From: JAUMBM01 sp964441755
Lineage (GTDB): Bacteria; Bacteroidota; Bacteroidia; Chitinophagales; Saprospiraceae
Reading direction: 5' to 3'
Assembly: GCA_964441755.1 (NCBI GenBank)
Contig: CAYTVG010000004.1
Coordinates: forward strand, 62,001 to 126,000
Length of the DNA stretch: 64,000 nucleotides
Numbering within the stretch: position 1 is the stretch's first letter; each line of letters begins with the position of its first letter. The position numbers and the translations under genes were made by a program. A model generated the notes under the pieces. The model saw only the letters and a program-made list of their open reading frames with translations, did no database searches and had not been told where the DNA came from. Below are positions 43,528 to 51,662 of the stretch, in pieces.

Positions 43528-43542
43528 TATTGATAATCAATA
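43528..43542. promoter_or_regulatory. Perfect 7-1-7 dyad in the sodA upstream region
   Basis: TATTGAT-A-ATCAATA, 17 bases before the sodA start codon. It has the 7-1-7 architecture of a Fur-family site, although the bases match the classical TGATAATnATTATCA only in part. A Fur, Mur or other metal-responsive regulator is a reasonable guess. Confidence 0.45.
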
Positions 43543-43655
43543 TATATTTCTAGTGTCAATGATTTGACCGGCTGAGCCCGGTGCATGTCCAAAGGTGTTT
43601 TGCATTACCGTTGTACATCCTGACCTGATATACTTTTTAACAGCAGCAGCGATAA

Positions 43656-43686
43656 TTTGTTTAGCTGCAGCAAAATCATACATTTG
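43656..43686 (+). promoter_or_regulatory. Consensus Bacteroidota promoter of the acyltransferase gene
   Basis: TTTG (43656-43659), exactly 19 bases, then TACATTTG (43679-43686), a full match to TTTG-N19-TAnnTTTG. The predicted transcription start near 43693 leaves only about 15 bases to the TTG at 43708, or about 48 to the ATG at 43741. Confidence 0.8.
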
Positions 43687-43707
43687 TAAAAAAATGCCTC
43701 CTTTATC

Positions 43708-44997
43708 TTGAAGATACTATACCAATTATTAAAAATCATCATGCGGATAGGCCTTAGGCTTTTCTACCCGCACATTCGCATACAGGCTGCAGAGCGGCTT
43801 TCCCTCAGCGGGCCCACCATTCTCGTGTCCAATCACCCCAATACGCTGATGGATGCGCTGATCATAGCTTCGCTGGTAAACCGGCAGGTGTATTTCCTCG
43901 CCAACGCAGGCATGTTCCGCTATCGGTTTACCCGATGGTTTTTTTCCAAAACCTGGAGTATCCCCATCAAGCGGAGCACCGACGATACAGGCAAACAAGT
44001 CATCAACAACGAAGACAGCTTTGCGATGTGTTATCAGCACCTGGCCGATGGCGGCAACCTGTTTATAGCGGTCGAAGGCCGCAGCATGCAGCTTCGGCGG
44101 CTGCACCCGCTGCGCACGGGTGCGGCGCGCATAGCGCTGGAGACGGAAAAGCAGCACGGCTATCGCCTGGGCATCAACATTTTGCCGATAGGCCTCAACT
44201 ACCAGCGGCCGCGGCGCAGCGGCGCGGGCCTGGTCGTGGAGGCAGGCCACCCCCTGCGGGCCAGCGACTGGCGCCATTGGTACGAGAAAGACCCGCGGGA
44301 TGCCGTGCGTTCGCTCACGGGTGTGCTGGAAGCACAGCTGGAGCAGCTCGTCTACCTGCATGCCGAGGATGACGAGCAGGATGTCATGCTTTACCGGCTC
44401 GAGAACATGATACAAAGCCAGCAGCCGCTGGGGCTTGAGCCCTACCTGCTGCGTTCCCGCAAGCTGCTGGCGCAGCTGCAGCAGCTGCGGCTACAGTCGC
44501 CCGACCGCTACCGCCAACTGGCGGAAGCACTGGATGCCTACAACCGACAGCGCAAGGAGACGAAACAGCACGATCTCGGTATCGCCTTCAGTAACCGCCC
44601 CACCCCCTGGCTGCTGCTGCTGCCGGGCTTTGTGCTCTGGCTGTGGAGCTGGCTCAACCACCTCATCGCCTACCAGTTGCCCCGACTCGCATGGCGATAC
44701 AGCGGCTTATATCCTACCTATGCAGCTACCTTTAAGTTTAGCGTTGGCCTCGTGCTCACCTTCCCGCTGGGCTACGGTCTGCAGTACTACCTGGCCAGCC
44801 GCTGGCTGTCAGCCCCCTGGCCGTTGATATACCTGCTGAGTTTACCGGTTTTTGCTTTCATCGGGTATTGGTATACCTCCTTTGCGCGTCCTTACTACTA
44901 TGCCTGGCGTTTCAGGCACTGGCAGCGTACAGCGCCGGCAGCGGCTGAGTCGCTGCTTCGGCTGCGACAAACCATTTTGGCGTATACGAGCCTGTGA
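43708..44997 (+). CDS. PlsC-like 1-acyl-sn-glycerol-3-phosphate acyltransferase
   Basis: A 429-residue acyltransferase. The catalytic NHxxxxD motif is SNHPNTLMDALI near residue 41; block II/III residues are in FIAVEGRSMQLRRL and PLRTGAARIAL, and the proline block in INILPIGLNYQ. The domain ends near residue 230. A helical region and a C-terminal membrane part with three to four helices follow (LLLPGFVLWLWSWL, FSVGLVLTFPLGYGL, YLLSLPVFAFIGYWY), so it is longer than a minimal PlsC. Lysophosphatidate acylation, or a related lipid acylation, is expected. The first possible start is TTG at 43708; ATG at 43741 is the alternative, and an out-of-frame ATG at 43694 is not usable. Confidence 0.88.
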   Translation: MKILYQLLKIIMRIGLRLFYPHIRIQAAERLSLSGPTILVSNHPNTLMDALIIASLVNRQVYFLANAGMFRYRFTRWFFSKTWSIPIKRSTDDTGKQVINNEDSFAMCYQHLADGGNLFIAVEGRSMQLRRLHPLRTGAARIALETEKQHGYRLGINILPIGLNYQRPRRSGAGLVVEAGHPLRASDWRHWYEKDPRDAVRSLTGVLEAQLEQLVYLHAEDDEQDVMLYRLENMIQSQQPLGLEPYLLRSRKLLAQLQQLRLQSPDRYRQLAEALDAYNRQRKETKQHDLGIAFSNRPTPWLLLLPGFVLWLWSWLNHLIAYQLPRLAWRYSGLYPTYAATFKFSVGLVLTFPLGYGLQYYLASRWLSAPWPLIYLLSLPVFAFIGYWYTSFARPYYYAWRFRHWQRTAPAAAESLLRLRQTILAYTSL

Positions 44998-45046
44998 CGT
45001 ATCTTTACCCTGTGCCGGCAGCCTCCCGCGCAGCGGACTGTCTTCA

Positions 45047-45084
45047 CCATCCTCTCCGGGGGCTGATGCCTGCGGAGAGGATGG
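45047..45084 (+). terminator. 12-pair stem-loop after the acyltransferase gene
   Basis: CCATCCTCTCCG pairs perfectly with CGGAGAGGATGG across a 14-base loop, 49 bases past the stop and before the aminopeptidase start. A T7 run lies about 30 bases further on (near 45115), so termination is possible but not certain. Confidence 0.5.
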
Positions 45085-45141
45085 CACAACGTCTCCTCGT
45101 GCGAACAGCCCGAGCTTTTTTCAGCCTTTAAAAAAAGTACC

Positions 45142-46935
45142 ATGCTGACCATACCTGAGCGGCTGGCCGCTCTCCGCCACGAGATGCAGCAGCAGGGCTT
45201 TGCAGCCTGCCTCATCCTAAGCGCTGACCCTCACCAGAGTGAGTACCTGCCGGAGCACTGGCAGGCACGTCAGTGGCTATCCGGCTTTACCGGTTCTGCC
45301 GGCACCCTCATCGTGACCCCCACCTTTGCCGGCCTGTGGACTGACGCCCGCTATTTTCTGCAGGCTGAGCAGGAGTTGCAGGCTACGGGCATACAGCTCC
45401 AAAAATTAAGCGTCCCTCATACGCCGGAATATGTGGACTGGCTGCAGCAGCAGCTTGCCGAGGGCGATGTGCTGAGTGTTGACGGCGCCTCCCTGTCTTT
45501 GTCGCTGGCACGGCTCCTTCGCAAAAAGCTGTCTGCCAAAAATATCCAGCTGGACACCCGCTTCGACCTCGTCGATGCCATCTGGCATGACCGGCCGCCA
45601 CGGCCTGCTACGCCTGTCTTCAGCTTCCCCGACCAGTTTGCCGGGCAGTCGCGTCGCGACAAGCTGGCGCAGCTGCGCCAGCAGCTCCACCTCCATCAGG
45701 CTGATTATCTGCTCGTCAACGCACTCGACGATATTGCCTGGACGCTCAATATAAGAGCGTCCGATGTAGCCTGCAATCCATTCTGTGTGAGCTTTTTGGT
45801 CATTGGAAAACAGAAAACACGCTGGTGGGTGGGCGAAGAGCGCCTGGGCGATTCCCTGCGGTCACAGCTCGCTGCCGACGGCCTTGAGGTGGGCGACTAC
45901 GATCAGCTTGGCAGCTGGCTGCAAGCGCTGCCCGAAGACGCGCAAGTACTGGTAGACCCTGCCACCATCAGCACAAGACTTTACGAAACCCTCGGCCGCA
46001 GCCGCAGCATAGAACTCAGCAGCCCGGTGGCCGCCATGAAGGCCATCAAAAACCGAACCGAGCTAAGCCACCTGCGACAGGCTATGCGCAAAGACGGCTG
46101 TGCTTTGCTGCGCCTCTACCGCTGGCTGGAAGCCCGCATGCCCACGGATCCGCCCACAGAGGCCGAAATCGCGCTGCAGCTCGACGCCTTCCGCCGCGAA
46201 CAGGGAGATTACTACGGCAGCAGCTTCGACGCCATTGTCGGCTATGCCGCCAATGGGGCTATCATCCACTACAAGCCCGAGGAAGCAAGTTGTGCGCGGC
46301 TCAAGCCGGAAGGACTGCTGCTGCTCGACTCCGGTGGCCAGTATCTGCAAGGCACCACCGATATCACGCGCACTACGGCCCTGGGCGAGCCGACGCTGCC
46401 GCAAAAAATGCATTTTACCCTCGTCCTGAAAGGACATATTGCCCTGGCCACAGCTCTTTTCCCGCTGGGCACCGGTGGCGCCCAGCTCGATACGCTGGCC
46501 CGCCAGCCGCTTTGGGCCCATGGCCTCAACTATGGCCACGGCACGGGCCATGGGGTGGGATTTTTTCTGGGCGTGCACGAAGGGCCGCAGCGCATTGCCG
46601 CCAATGCAGCGGCGGCAGGCTGCCAGCAGCCGCTGCTGCCGGGCATGCTCACCAGCAATGAGCCCGGCTTGTATATCGAAGGTGCCTATGGCATCCGGCT
46701 CGAAAATCTTATACTCTGTGTCGAGCGCGTCAAAAACGCTTTCGGCCAGTTTTTGTCTTTCGAGACGCTCTCCCTGTTTCCGTTTGACAAAAAACTAATA
46801 GATATCTCCCTGCTGACGACCGCCGAAATTCAATGGATCGATGACTACCACCAGCGCGTACTGGAGGCACTGTCGCCCATGCTGTCAGCGGATGAGCAGC
46901 AGTGGCTGGCCGCGCACTGCAGCCCGTTGGTGTAG
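45142..46935 (+). CDS. Xaa-Pro aminopeptidase (aminopeptidase P, M24B)
   Basis: A 597-residue cytoplasmic metallopeptidase that removes N-terminal residues preceding proline. It has two creatinase-N-like domains (residues ~1-300) and a pita-bread M24 domain. Dinuclear metal ligands are visible: Asp in LLLLDSGGQY, Asp in GTTDITRT, His in GHGTGHGVG, Glu in SNEPGLYIEGAYGIRLEN and the final Glu in the same block. The length fits the large (eukaryote-like) aminopeptidase P rather than the ~440-residue PepP. A bidirectional terminator follows. Confidence 0.93.
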   Translation: MLTIPERLAALRHEMQQQGFAACLILSADPHQSEYLPEHWQARQWLSGFTGSAGTLIVTPTFAGLWTDARYFLQAEQELQATGIQLQKLSVPHTPEYVDWLQQQLAEGDVLSVDGASLSLSLARLLRKKLSAKNIQLDTRFDLVDAIWHDRPPRPATPVFSFPDQFAGQSRRDKLAQLRQQLHLHQADYLLVNALDDIAWTLNIRASDVACNPFCVSFLVIGKQKTRWWVGEERLGDSLRSQLAADGLEVGDYDQLGSWLQALPEDAQVLVDPATISTRLYETLGRSRSIELSSPVAAMKAIKNRTELSHLRQAMRKDGCALLRLYRWLEARMPTDPPTEAEIALQLDAFRREQGDYYGSSFDAIVGYAANGAIIHYKPEEASCARLKPEGLLLLDSGGQYLQGTTDITRTTALGEPTLPQKMHFTLVLKGHIALATALFPLGTGGAQLDTLARQPLWAHGLNYGHGTGHGVGFFLGVHEGPQRIAANAAAAGCQQPLLPGMLTSNEPGLYIEGAYGIRLENLILCVERVKNAFGQFLSFETLSLFPFDKKLIDISLLTTAEIQWIDDYHQRVLEALSPMLSADEQQWLAAHCSPLV

Positions 46936-46940
46936 GGTAA

Positions 46941-46984
46941 AAAAAAGCTGCCGGCACACGCGTGCGTGCGCCGGCAGCTTTTTT
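46941..46984. terminator. Bidirectional terminator between aminopeptidase P and ftcD
   Basis: A6-GCTGCCGGC, 14-base loop, then GCCGGCAGC-T6: a 15-pair stem with a T-run on each strand's exit, between two convergent stop codons (46935 and 46997). Confidence 0.9.
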
Positions 46985-46996
46985 AGCCTAACACTA

Positions 46997-48676
46997 TCAC
47001 CACTTGATGAGGCCCAGTATCTCCTTTTCTGCAGCATCGGCCGCATCAATCATCTGCTGGCCACGCCCCAGCAAATCATTGACAAAATCGGCATCCTCTA
47101 TAGATCCGGTGTTGATTTTTACGTTGAGAAAAGCGCCGTGAGCGGCCGCGCGGGCGCAAAGGGCGCCAACGGCTGCATCCGAAGCCGAAGCCGCCAGGCC
47201 GTTGACGATCATCTCCCGGCATAGAGGAAAGACCTCCATGACCAGTTCGAGCGTGCGGAAAGGTGTGAGCGTAGCCGACTTGGTCGCTTCCTGTATCGCC
47301 TGTTTGCGGACGGCCTTCTCCTCGGCCGACTCCTTCGGCAGTCGCATGGCTACCATCACCTGCTCAAAGGCTGTGGTATCATCATCAACGAGGCGGAGCA
47401 GCTCGTCTTTGATGCGCTGCCCCCGTTCTGCCCATTCGCTGAAGTACGCCCAGCGGTCATCCCAGCCGCGTTTGTGGCTGCTGATGTTGGCCACCATGGC
47501 GCCCAGGCTGGCGCCCAGGGCACCCATGTAGGCGCTGATAGAGCCTCCGCCGGGGGCGGGGCTCTCAGACGCAGTCTCATTGGCAAACTGCCGCAGGCTC
47601 ATGCCCACCAGCCGGCGCTTCTCTGTCGCGCGCAGCTTGTATTCAATGATTTTTTGCTGCGGATCAAAAGGTCCCAGCTCATCGAGCCCCATCGATTTGA
47701 CGGCAATTTTGATAAGCTCCTCCTCACTTACGCCCAGCGAGCGCTGCTGCAGCCCCAGGTAGTAGCGGCCGGCCTCCAGCATCACCGACAGCGGCACCAG
47801 CCCCACCAGCTCTGAACCCGTCACCCGCAGCCCTCGCGATTCCGCACTCTTGCGGCAGGCCTCGTACGCCTCGTGCAGAGACGTCTGCCGGATGTCGGTG
47901 ATGTTCATACTCACCTGTGCAACGCCATACTCCTCAATAAACCAGCCAATGGCTTTTACCCCCTTGCACATGCCTGTCGAGCGCAGCGGCTCGCCCTGCG
48001 CATCCGTGAGCACCTTGCCTGTGACGGGGTTCCCCTCGCGCAGGACGCGCCCTTTTTCGCGCACATCAAAGGCAACCGAGTTGGCCCGCCGCTCGGAAGT
48101 CGTATTGAGATTCACATTGTAGGCCACCAAAAAATCGCGGGCGCCAATGACGGTAGCGCCGGCGGTAGGATTGAAGGCCGCCGGCCCGAAATCAGGCTGC
48201 CAGTCGGCCTGCTTCATTTTATCGGCCAGCCCTTCGTACTCACCCGCACGGATGGTGGCGAGGTTCTTGCGCTCCGGCCGGCTGGCCGCAGCTTCGTACA
48301 AGTAGACGGGTATTCCCAGCTCCCTGCCGACCCGCTCGCCCAGGCGCCGGGCCCAGTCGGCCGTCTCCTCAAGCGTTATGCCACTCACCGGAATCAATGG
48401 ACACACGTCCGTTGCGCCCATGCGCGGATGCTCGCCCTTGTGCCTGCGCATATCTATGCGGGCAGCCGCTTGCTTAGTTCCCTGAAAGGCAGCTTCTATA
48501 ACGGCCTCCGGCCCACCCACAAAAGTGACGACCGTACGGTGGGTGGCTTTGCCCGGGTCTACATCGAGCAGCTCGACGCCTCCGACTGCGGCTATGGCAT
48601 CGGTGATAGCCTGAATGACCGCAGGATCGCGGCCTTCACTAAAGTTAGGCACACATTCGATGATGGCTTTTGACAT
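46997..48676 (-). CDS. ftcD: Bifunctional glutamate formimidoyltransferase / formiminotetrahydrofolate cyclodeaminase
   Basis: A 559-residue fused enzyme of histidine breakdown. The N-terminal formimidoyltransferase (about residues 1-300) begins MSKAIIECVPNFSEGRD, with HRTVVTFVGGPEAV and RRHKGEHPRMGATDVCPLIPV. It moves the formimino group from formiminoglutamate to tetrahydrofolate. The C-terminal cyclodeaminase (about residues 350-550) has SLRQFANETASESPAPGGGSISAYMG..., cut here, and closes the ring to give 5,10-methenyl-THF and ammonia. The same fusion occurs in animals. Other hut genes are not in the window. It is cotranscribed with alkB, 17 bases upstream. Confidence 0.95.
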   Translation of the reverse strand: MSKAIIECVPNFSEGRDPAVIQAITDAIAAVGGVELLDVDPGKATHRTVVTFVGGPEAVIEAAFQGTKQAAARIDMRRHKGEHPRMGATDVCPLIPVSGITLEETADWARRLGERVGRELGIPVYLYEAAASRPERKNLATIRAGEYEGLADKMKQADWQPDFGPAAFNPTAGATVIGARDFLVAYNVNLNTTSERRANSVAFDVREKGRVLREGNPVTGKVLTDAQGEPLRSTGMCKGVKAIGWFIEEYGVAQVSMNITDIRQTSLHEAYEACRKSAESRGLRVTGSELVGLVPLSVMLEAGRYYLGLQQRSLGVSEEELIKIAVKSMGLDELGPFDPQQKIIEYKLRATEKRRLVGMSLRQFANETASESPAPGGGSISAYMGALGASLGAMVANISSHKRGWDDRWAYFSEWAERGQRIKDELLRLVDDDTTAFEQVMVAMRLPKESAEEKAVRKQAIQEATKSATLTPFRTLELVMEVFPLCREMIVNGLAASASDAAVGALCARAAAHGAFLNVKINTGSIEDADFVNDLLGRGQQMIDAADAAEKEILGLIKW

Positions 48677-48693
48677 ATATTGGCAATTTTTGA

Positions 48694-49425
48694 TTAGCAA
48701 ATGGTCCGAAAGGTGAGGTTGATCCGCAAAGATCTGATTTTTTTCTCCTTCGGTATGGCATGCTGCCAAAAGTGCTGCATGCGCCCGCGCATTAGCAGCA
48801 GGCTGCCGTGGGTGAGGGGCAGCTCCCACTTACACTGGTGGTCGTCCTTGCGGCGCATGAGGAAGCGGCGGCTGGCACCCAGGTTGACGGAGGCAATGAC
48901 GGGGTTCGGCCCTAGTTCGGGCTCGTCATCCGCATGCCAGCCCATAGAGTCCGTACCATCGCGATACCAGTTCAGCAGGACACTGTTGAAGGCGCAGCCC
49001 GTCCGTTGCTCCACTCCCTGTCGCAGGCCGCTTAAGAGATCATTCCAGGGGTGCGGTTTGAGCCTGAGCCCTGAGTAGGCATACGATTTCCCTTCGTCTC
49101 CGTACCAGGCCGAAAAGCGGGGTACAGCTACCATTTTTCCAAACATGCGTATATGGTCGCGCTGCCACTGTATATTTTTCCAGCTTACCTGCCGCGGATC
49201 TACGGACAGCCAGTCGGTGCCTGCTACCGGCAGGTCGGCATTGGCCAGCATGGCCTCGATCAGCGCATCGGCTGTAGGGGCGGGTAAAAAGGAGGGCACA
49301 AACAGCAGCTCGGCTTCCGGCAGTTGAACGCGAATATCTCCCGTGCGCTCGTCGCAGTGGGCAGCAAAACCAGGCTTATCCGGGAAAGGGGCTAAGACTG
49401 GTGGTAAGTCAAATAAGTCATGCAT
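48694..49425 (-). CDS. AlkB-like 2-oxoglutarate/Fe(II) dioxygenase
   Basis: A 243-residue dioxygenase of the AlkB family that oxidatively removes alkyl groups from bases in DNA or RNA. The iron-binding H-x-D is in MGWHADDE and the distal His in MQHFWQHAIPK; the 2-oxoglutarate-binding Arg is in RSLRINLTFR. The GSLLLMRG and RRFLMRRK strands are also typical. No DNA glycosylase or ada gene is next to it, and being upstream of ftcD in the same transcript is not an obvious pairing. Confidence 0.92.
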   Translation of the reverse strand: MHDLFDLPPVLAPFPDKPGFAAHCDERTGDIRVQLPEAELLFVPSFLPAPTADALIEAMLANADLPVAGTDWLSVDPRQVSWKNIQWQRDHIRMFGKMVAVPRFSAWYGDEGKSYAYSGLRLKPHPWNDLLSGLRQGVEQRTGCAFNSVLLNWYRDGTDSMGWHADDEPELGPNPVIASVNLGASRRFLMRRKDDHQCKWELPLTHGSLLLMRGRMQHFWQHAIPKEKKIRSLRINLTFRTIC

Positions 49426-49633
49426 AATGTGTCAGACATAGCTACAATTAATATGCGTTGCATCGGTGGGTTTTGGGCATGATAGTGAACAGATAGCTTG
49501 TTGATTGAACAGGACATGCAGCCGATTGTTCCGGGCTTGGCAGTGACTGTAGGTCTTCGGTATTTTGACTCGCCGGCTTTGTATACAGCAACCAACTACC
49601 TCACTGCATTGCTGACTGTCTGCCCACAGCTCA

Positions 49634-50701
49634 TCATGCGTCGCTACCGCCAAAATCGCGGCCGGCAACTTCCCAGCAGGTCATAAACAGGGCAGCAATG
49701 ACAGGCCCCAATACAAAGCCTGTGAGCCCAAACCAGCCAATACCCCCAAGGGTTGAAATGAGTACCATGAAATCGGGCATCTGGGTATCCCGCCCTACCA
49801 ATATCGGACGTAGTACATTGTCGATCAGCCCAATCCCTAAAGAGCCTACTACCGTAAGTAAGATAGCCGGTCCCACCTGCCCGGTGATAAACAAGTAAAT
49901 AGCGGCAGGAAACCACACGATCGCACTGCCCCCCACCGGCAGCAGTGAAAGGAGTATCATAATGACGCCCCAAAAAATATAGCCTTTGATGCCCAGCAGA
50001 CCAAACATGATACCCCCTATGCTGCCCTGCACGACCGCCACGATCAGCGTTCCTTTGAGTGTCGCCCTCGATACACTGGCAAAGCGATTGATGACCACAT
50101 ACTCCCAGCGATTGCCAAAGGGCAGGGAGTGGACGATGGCGCGGATGATCTTAGTACCGTCGCGCAGGAAGAAGAACAAGACGTACAGCATCACAAAAAA
50201 TTCTCCTATCACGACGATGGCATTTTGGGTATACGCCAATGCCTGCTCTGCCAGCAGCCGCGTCATACGCAGCACCAAAGCACTCAGATCTTCCTTAAGC
50301 CGTTCGGGCGTGTATCCAATTTTGGCGAGCCACTCGCCAAGGCGGGGCATCTGTTGCTCAAATATGTCAATGAACTGCGCGGGGTTCCAGTTGCCGGTCT
50401 CGATCTCTTTGTATATCCCCATGCTTTGGTTGACCAGGGCCGAAAAGACGAGCATTACAGGCAATACGACTATGATGGCTACCAGCAATACGGTCAGTAA
50501 GGCTGCGAAATTTTCTTTGCCGCCCAGCCGCCAGCGAATGATGCGGTTGGAACGGTGAAAAACCACTGCCAGCAATACAGACCAGAATACGGTCAGCAGG
50601 AAGGGTTTAATCATACCGAAGAAGGCAGTGGTAATCACCAGCACCATCATCCAAAAGGCTGTTTGTCGGATTTGGGGTCTGTGTTGTGTGTGCTGCGCCA
50701 T
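49634..50701 (-). CDS. AI-2E family transporter (permease of the YdiK/TqsA type)
   Basis: A 355-residue inner-membrane protein with about eight hydrophobic helices in the usual pattern: MMVLVITTAFFGMIKPFLLTV, then LLTVLLVAIIVVLPVMLVFSAL, then a soluble middle, and IGGIMFGLLGIKGYIFWG and TLGGIGWFGLTGFVLGP near the C-terminus. Members are linked to autoinducer-2 export, Na+/H+ exchange or lipid/peptide flux, so the substrate is not known. It stands alone. Confidence 0.9.
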   Translation of the reverse strand: MAQHTQHRPQIRQTAFWMMVLVITTAFFGMIKPFLLTVFWSVLLAVVFHRSNRIIRWRLGGKENFAALLTVLLVAIIVVLPVMLVFSALVNQSMGIYKEIETGNWNPAQFIDIFEQQMPRLGEWLAKIGYTPERLKEDLSALVLRMTRLLAEQALAYTQNAIVVIGEFFVMLYVLFFFLRDGTKIIRAIVHSLPFGNRWEYVVINRFASVSRATLKGTLIVAVVQGSIGGIMFGLLGIKGYIFWGVIMILLSLLPVGGSAIVWFPAAIYLFITGQVGPAILLTVVGSLGIGLIDNVLRPILVGRDTQMPDFMVLISTLGGIGWFGLTGFVLGPVIAALFMTCWEVAGRDFGGSDA

Positions 50702-50724
50702 GTTACGAAAGCTGTTTAGTGTTT

Positions 50725-50793
50725 ATTTTTACCGTTTTTTGCGGTAAAAATTAGTCTCTGCCTGCAGTTTGCGCCGGCGGCGCAAACTGCAGG
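50725..50793 (-). terminator. Two stem-loops after the DUF6503 gene
   Basis: A 15-pair perfect stem CCTGCAGTTTGCGCC-GGC-GGCGCAAACTGCAGG (50761-50793) lies 93 bases past the DUF6503 stop, followed on the minus strand by ATTTTTACCG/CGGTAAAAAT (50725-50751) with a T-rich arm. The second is close to the AI-2E gene start and may also matter to it. Confidence 0.65.
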
Positions 50794-50885
50794 CCACCTC
50801 GCTGAAGAGGTTTTTTATAAGAAACAAAAATAATGGTTTCCTGCAACAAGCCGTGCGGCAGTTATGATCCCTCCGCTACCGCGCC

Positions 50886-51662
50886 TCAACTGCCACCCAC
50901 CCGCCTGAATTCGCTGTATACCACAGGTATAGGAGGGCCCAACTCAGCCCTGCCGTATTTGTCCAGCAGCAGTTGCAGGTTGGGTTCAGCGCCTTCAGGC
51001 ACGTAGCTGTTGTAGACAGGTAAGCGGATGCCGCCCTCCTCAATGAGCCCGCTGACCTCCAGCAGGCGGGAACCGCCGCCGTTGCGTTGAAAAGAATAAG
51101 CTATATAGGCCAGTGCGAATGTGGAGGTATCTATCAGACACAGATATTCTTCTTCTGCTGAAAAACCTGCCCAGTACTTGCGAAAATGAAAGCCTACACG
51201 GTAGTAAGCCTTGCCCTCCGGCTTAAAACGGTATGTGCCCAGGTAGTTTGCCTCAACCATGGAATCTCGCAAAAAGTGCGGAAAAAAGGCGAATAAAACG
51301 ACCTGCCCCAGTGAAAAGGAAGATTCCTCCCGATCACCCGGTGCCATGCGTATACGCTCCCGGTCTACCGCCCGGCTGAACCCATTTTGATCGACAACAT
51401 CCACCGCCTCCTGGTCCATCATGCGCAGCCTTCGCTCATAGCGAAAACCCGTGGAATCAAAACGAGCCTTGTAGGTACGATTGCGCGACATGAAGCTCAG
51501 GTCTGCATCGTAGTATCGCTCCCCGCCGTGATAAGCAATCGCGTGGTCGAGTACCCAGCGCGCACTATCGATGGTAACTGCCTCGGCAGCTGGCTTTGTG
51601 CGGGCTGTAGCACATGATGACAACCACAGCCCCATCCATAGTCCCAACAGCAACATTCTCAT
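50886..51662 (-). CDS. DUF6503 family lipoprotein
   Basis: A 258-residue exported lipoprotein. The signal LLLGLWMGLWLSSCAT ends in a lipobox Cys near residue 17. The mature part has AIAYHGGERYYDADLSFMSRNRTYKARFDSTGF, broken here as HGGERYYDADLSFMSRNR and RFDSTGFRYERRL, matching the DUF6503 pattern. Function unknown; the fold is probably an LolA/outer-membrane-lipoprotein-carrier-like half-barrel, which is inference only. The start codon overlaps the ROK gene stop as ATGA, so the two are translationally coupled. Confidence 0.85.
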   Translation of the reverse strand: MRMLLLGLWMGLWLSSCATARTKPAAEAVTIDSARWVLDHAIAYHGGERYYDADLSFMSRNRTYKARFDSTGFRYERRLRMMDQEAVDVVDQNGFSRAVDRERIRMAPGDREESSFSLGQVVLFAFFPHFLRDSMVEANYLGTYRFKPEGKAYYRVGFHFRKYWAGFSAEEEYLCLIDTSTFALAYIAYSFQRNGGGSRLLEVSGLIEEGGIRLPVYNSYVPEGAEPNLQLLLDKYGRAELGPPIPVVYSEFRRVGGS

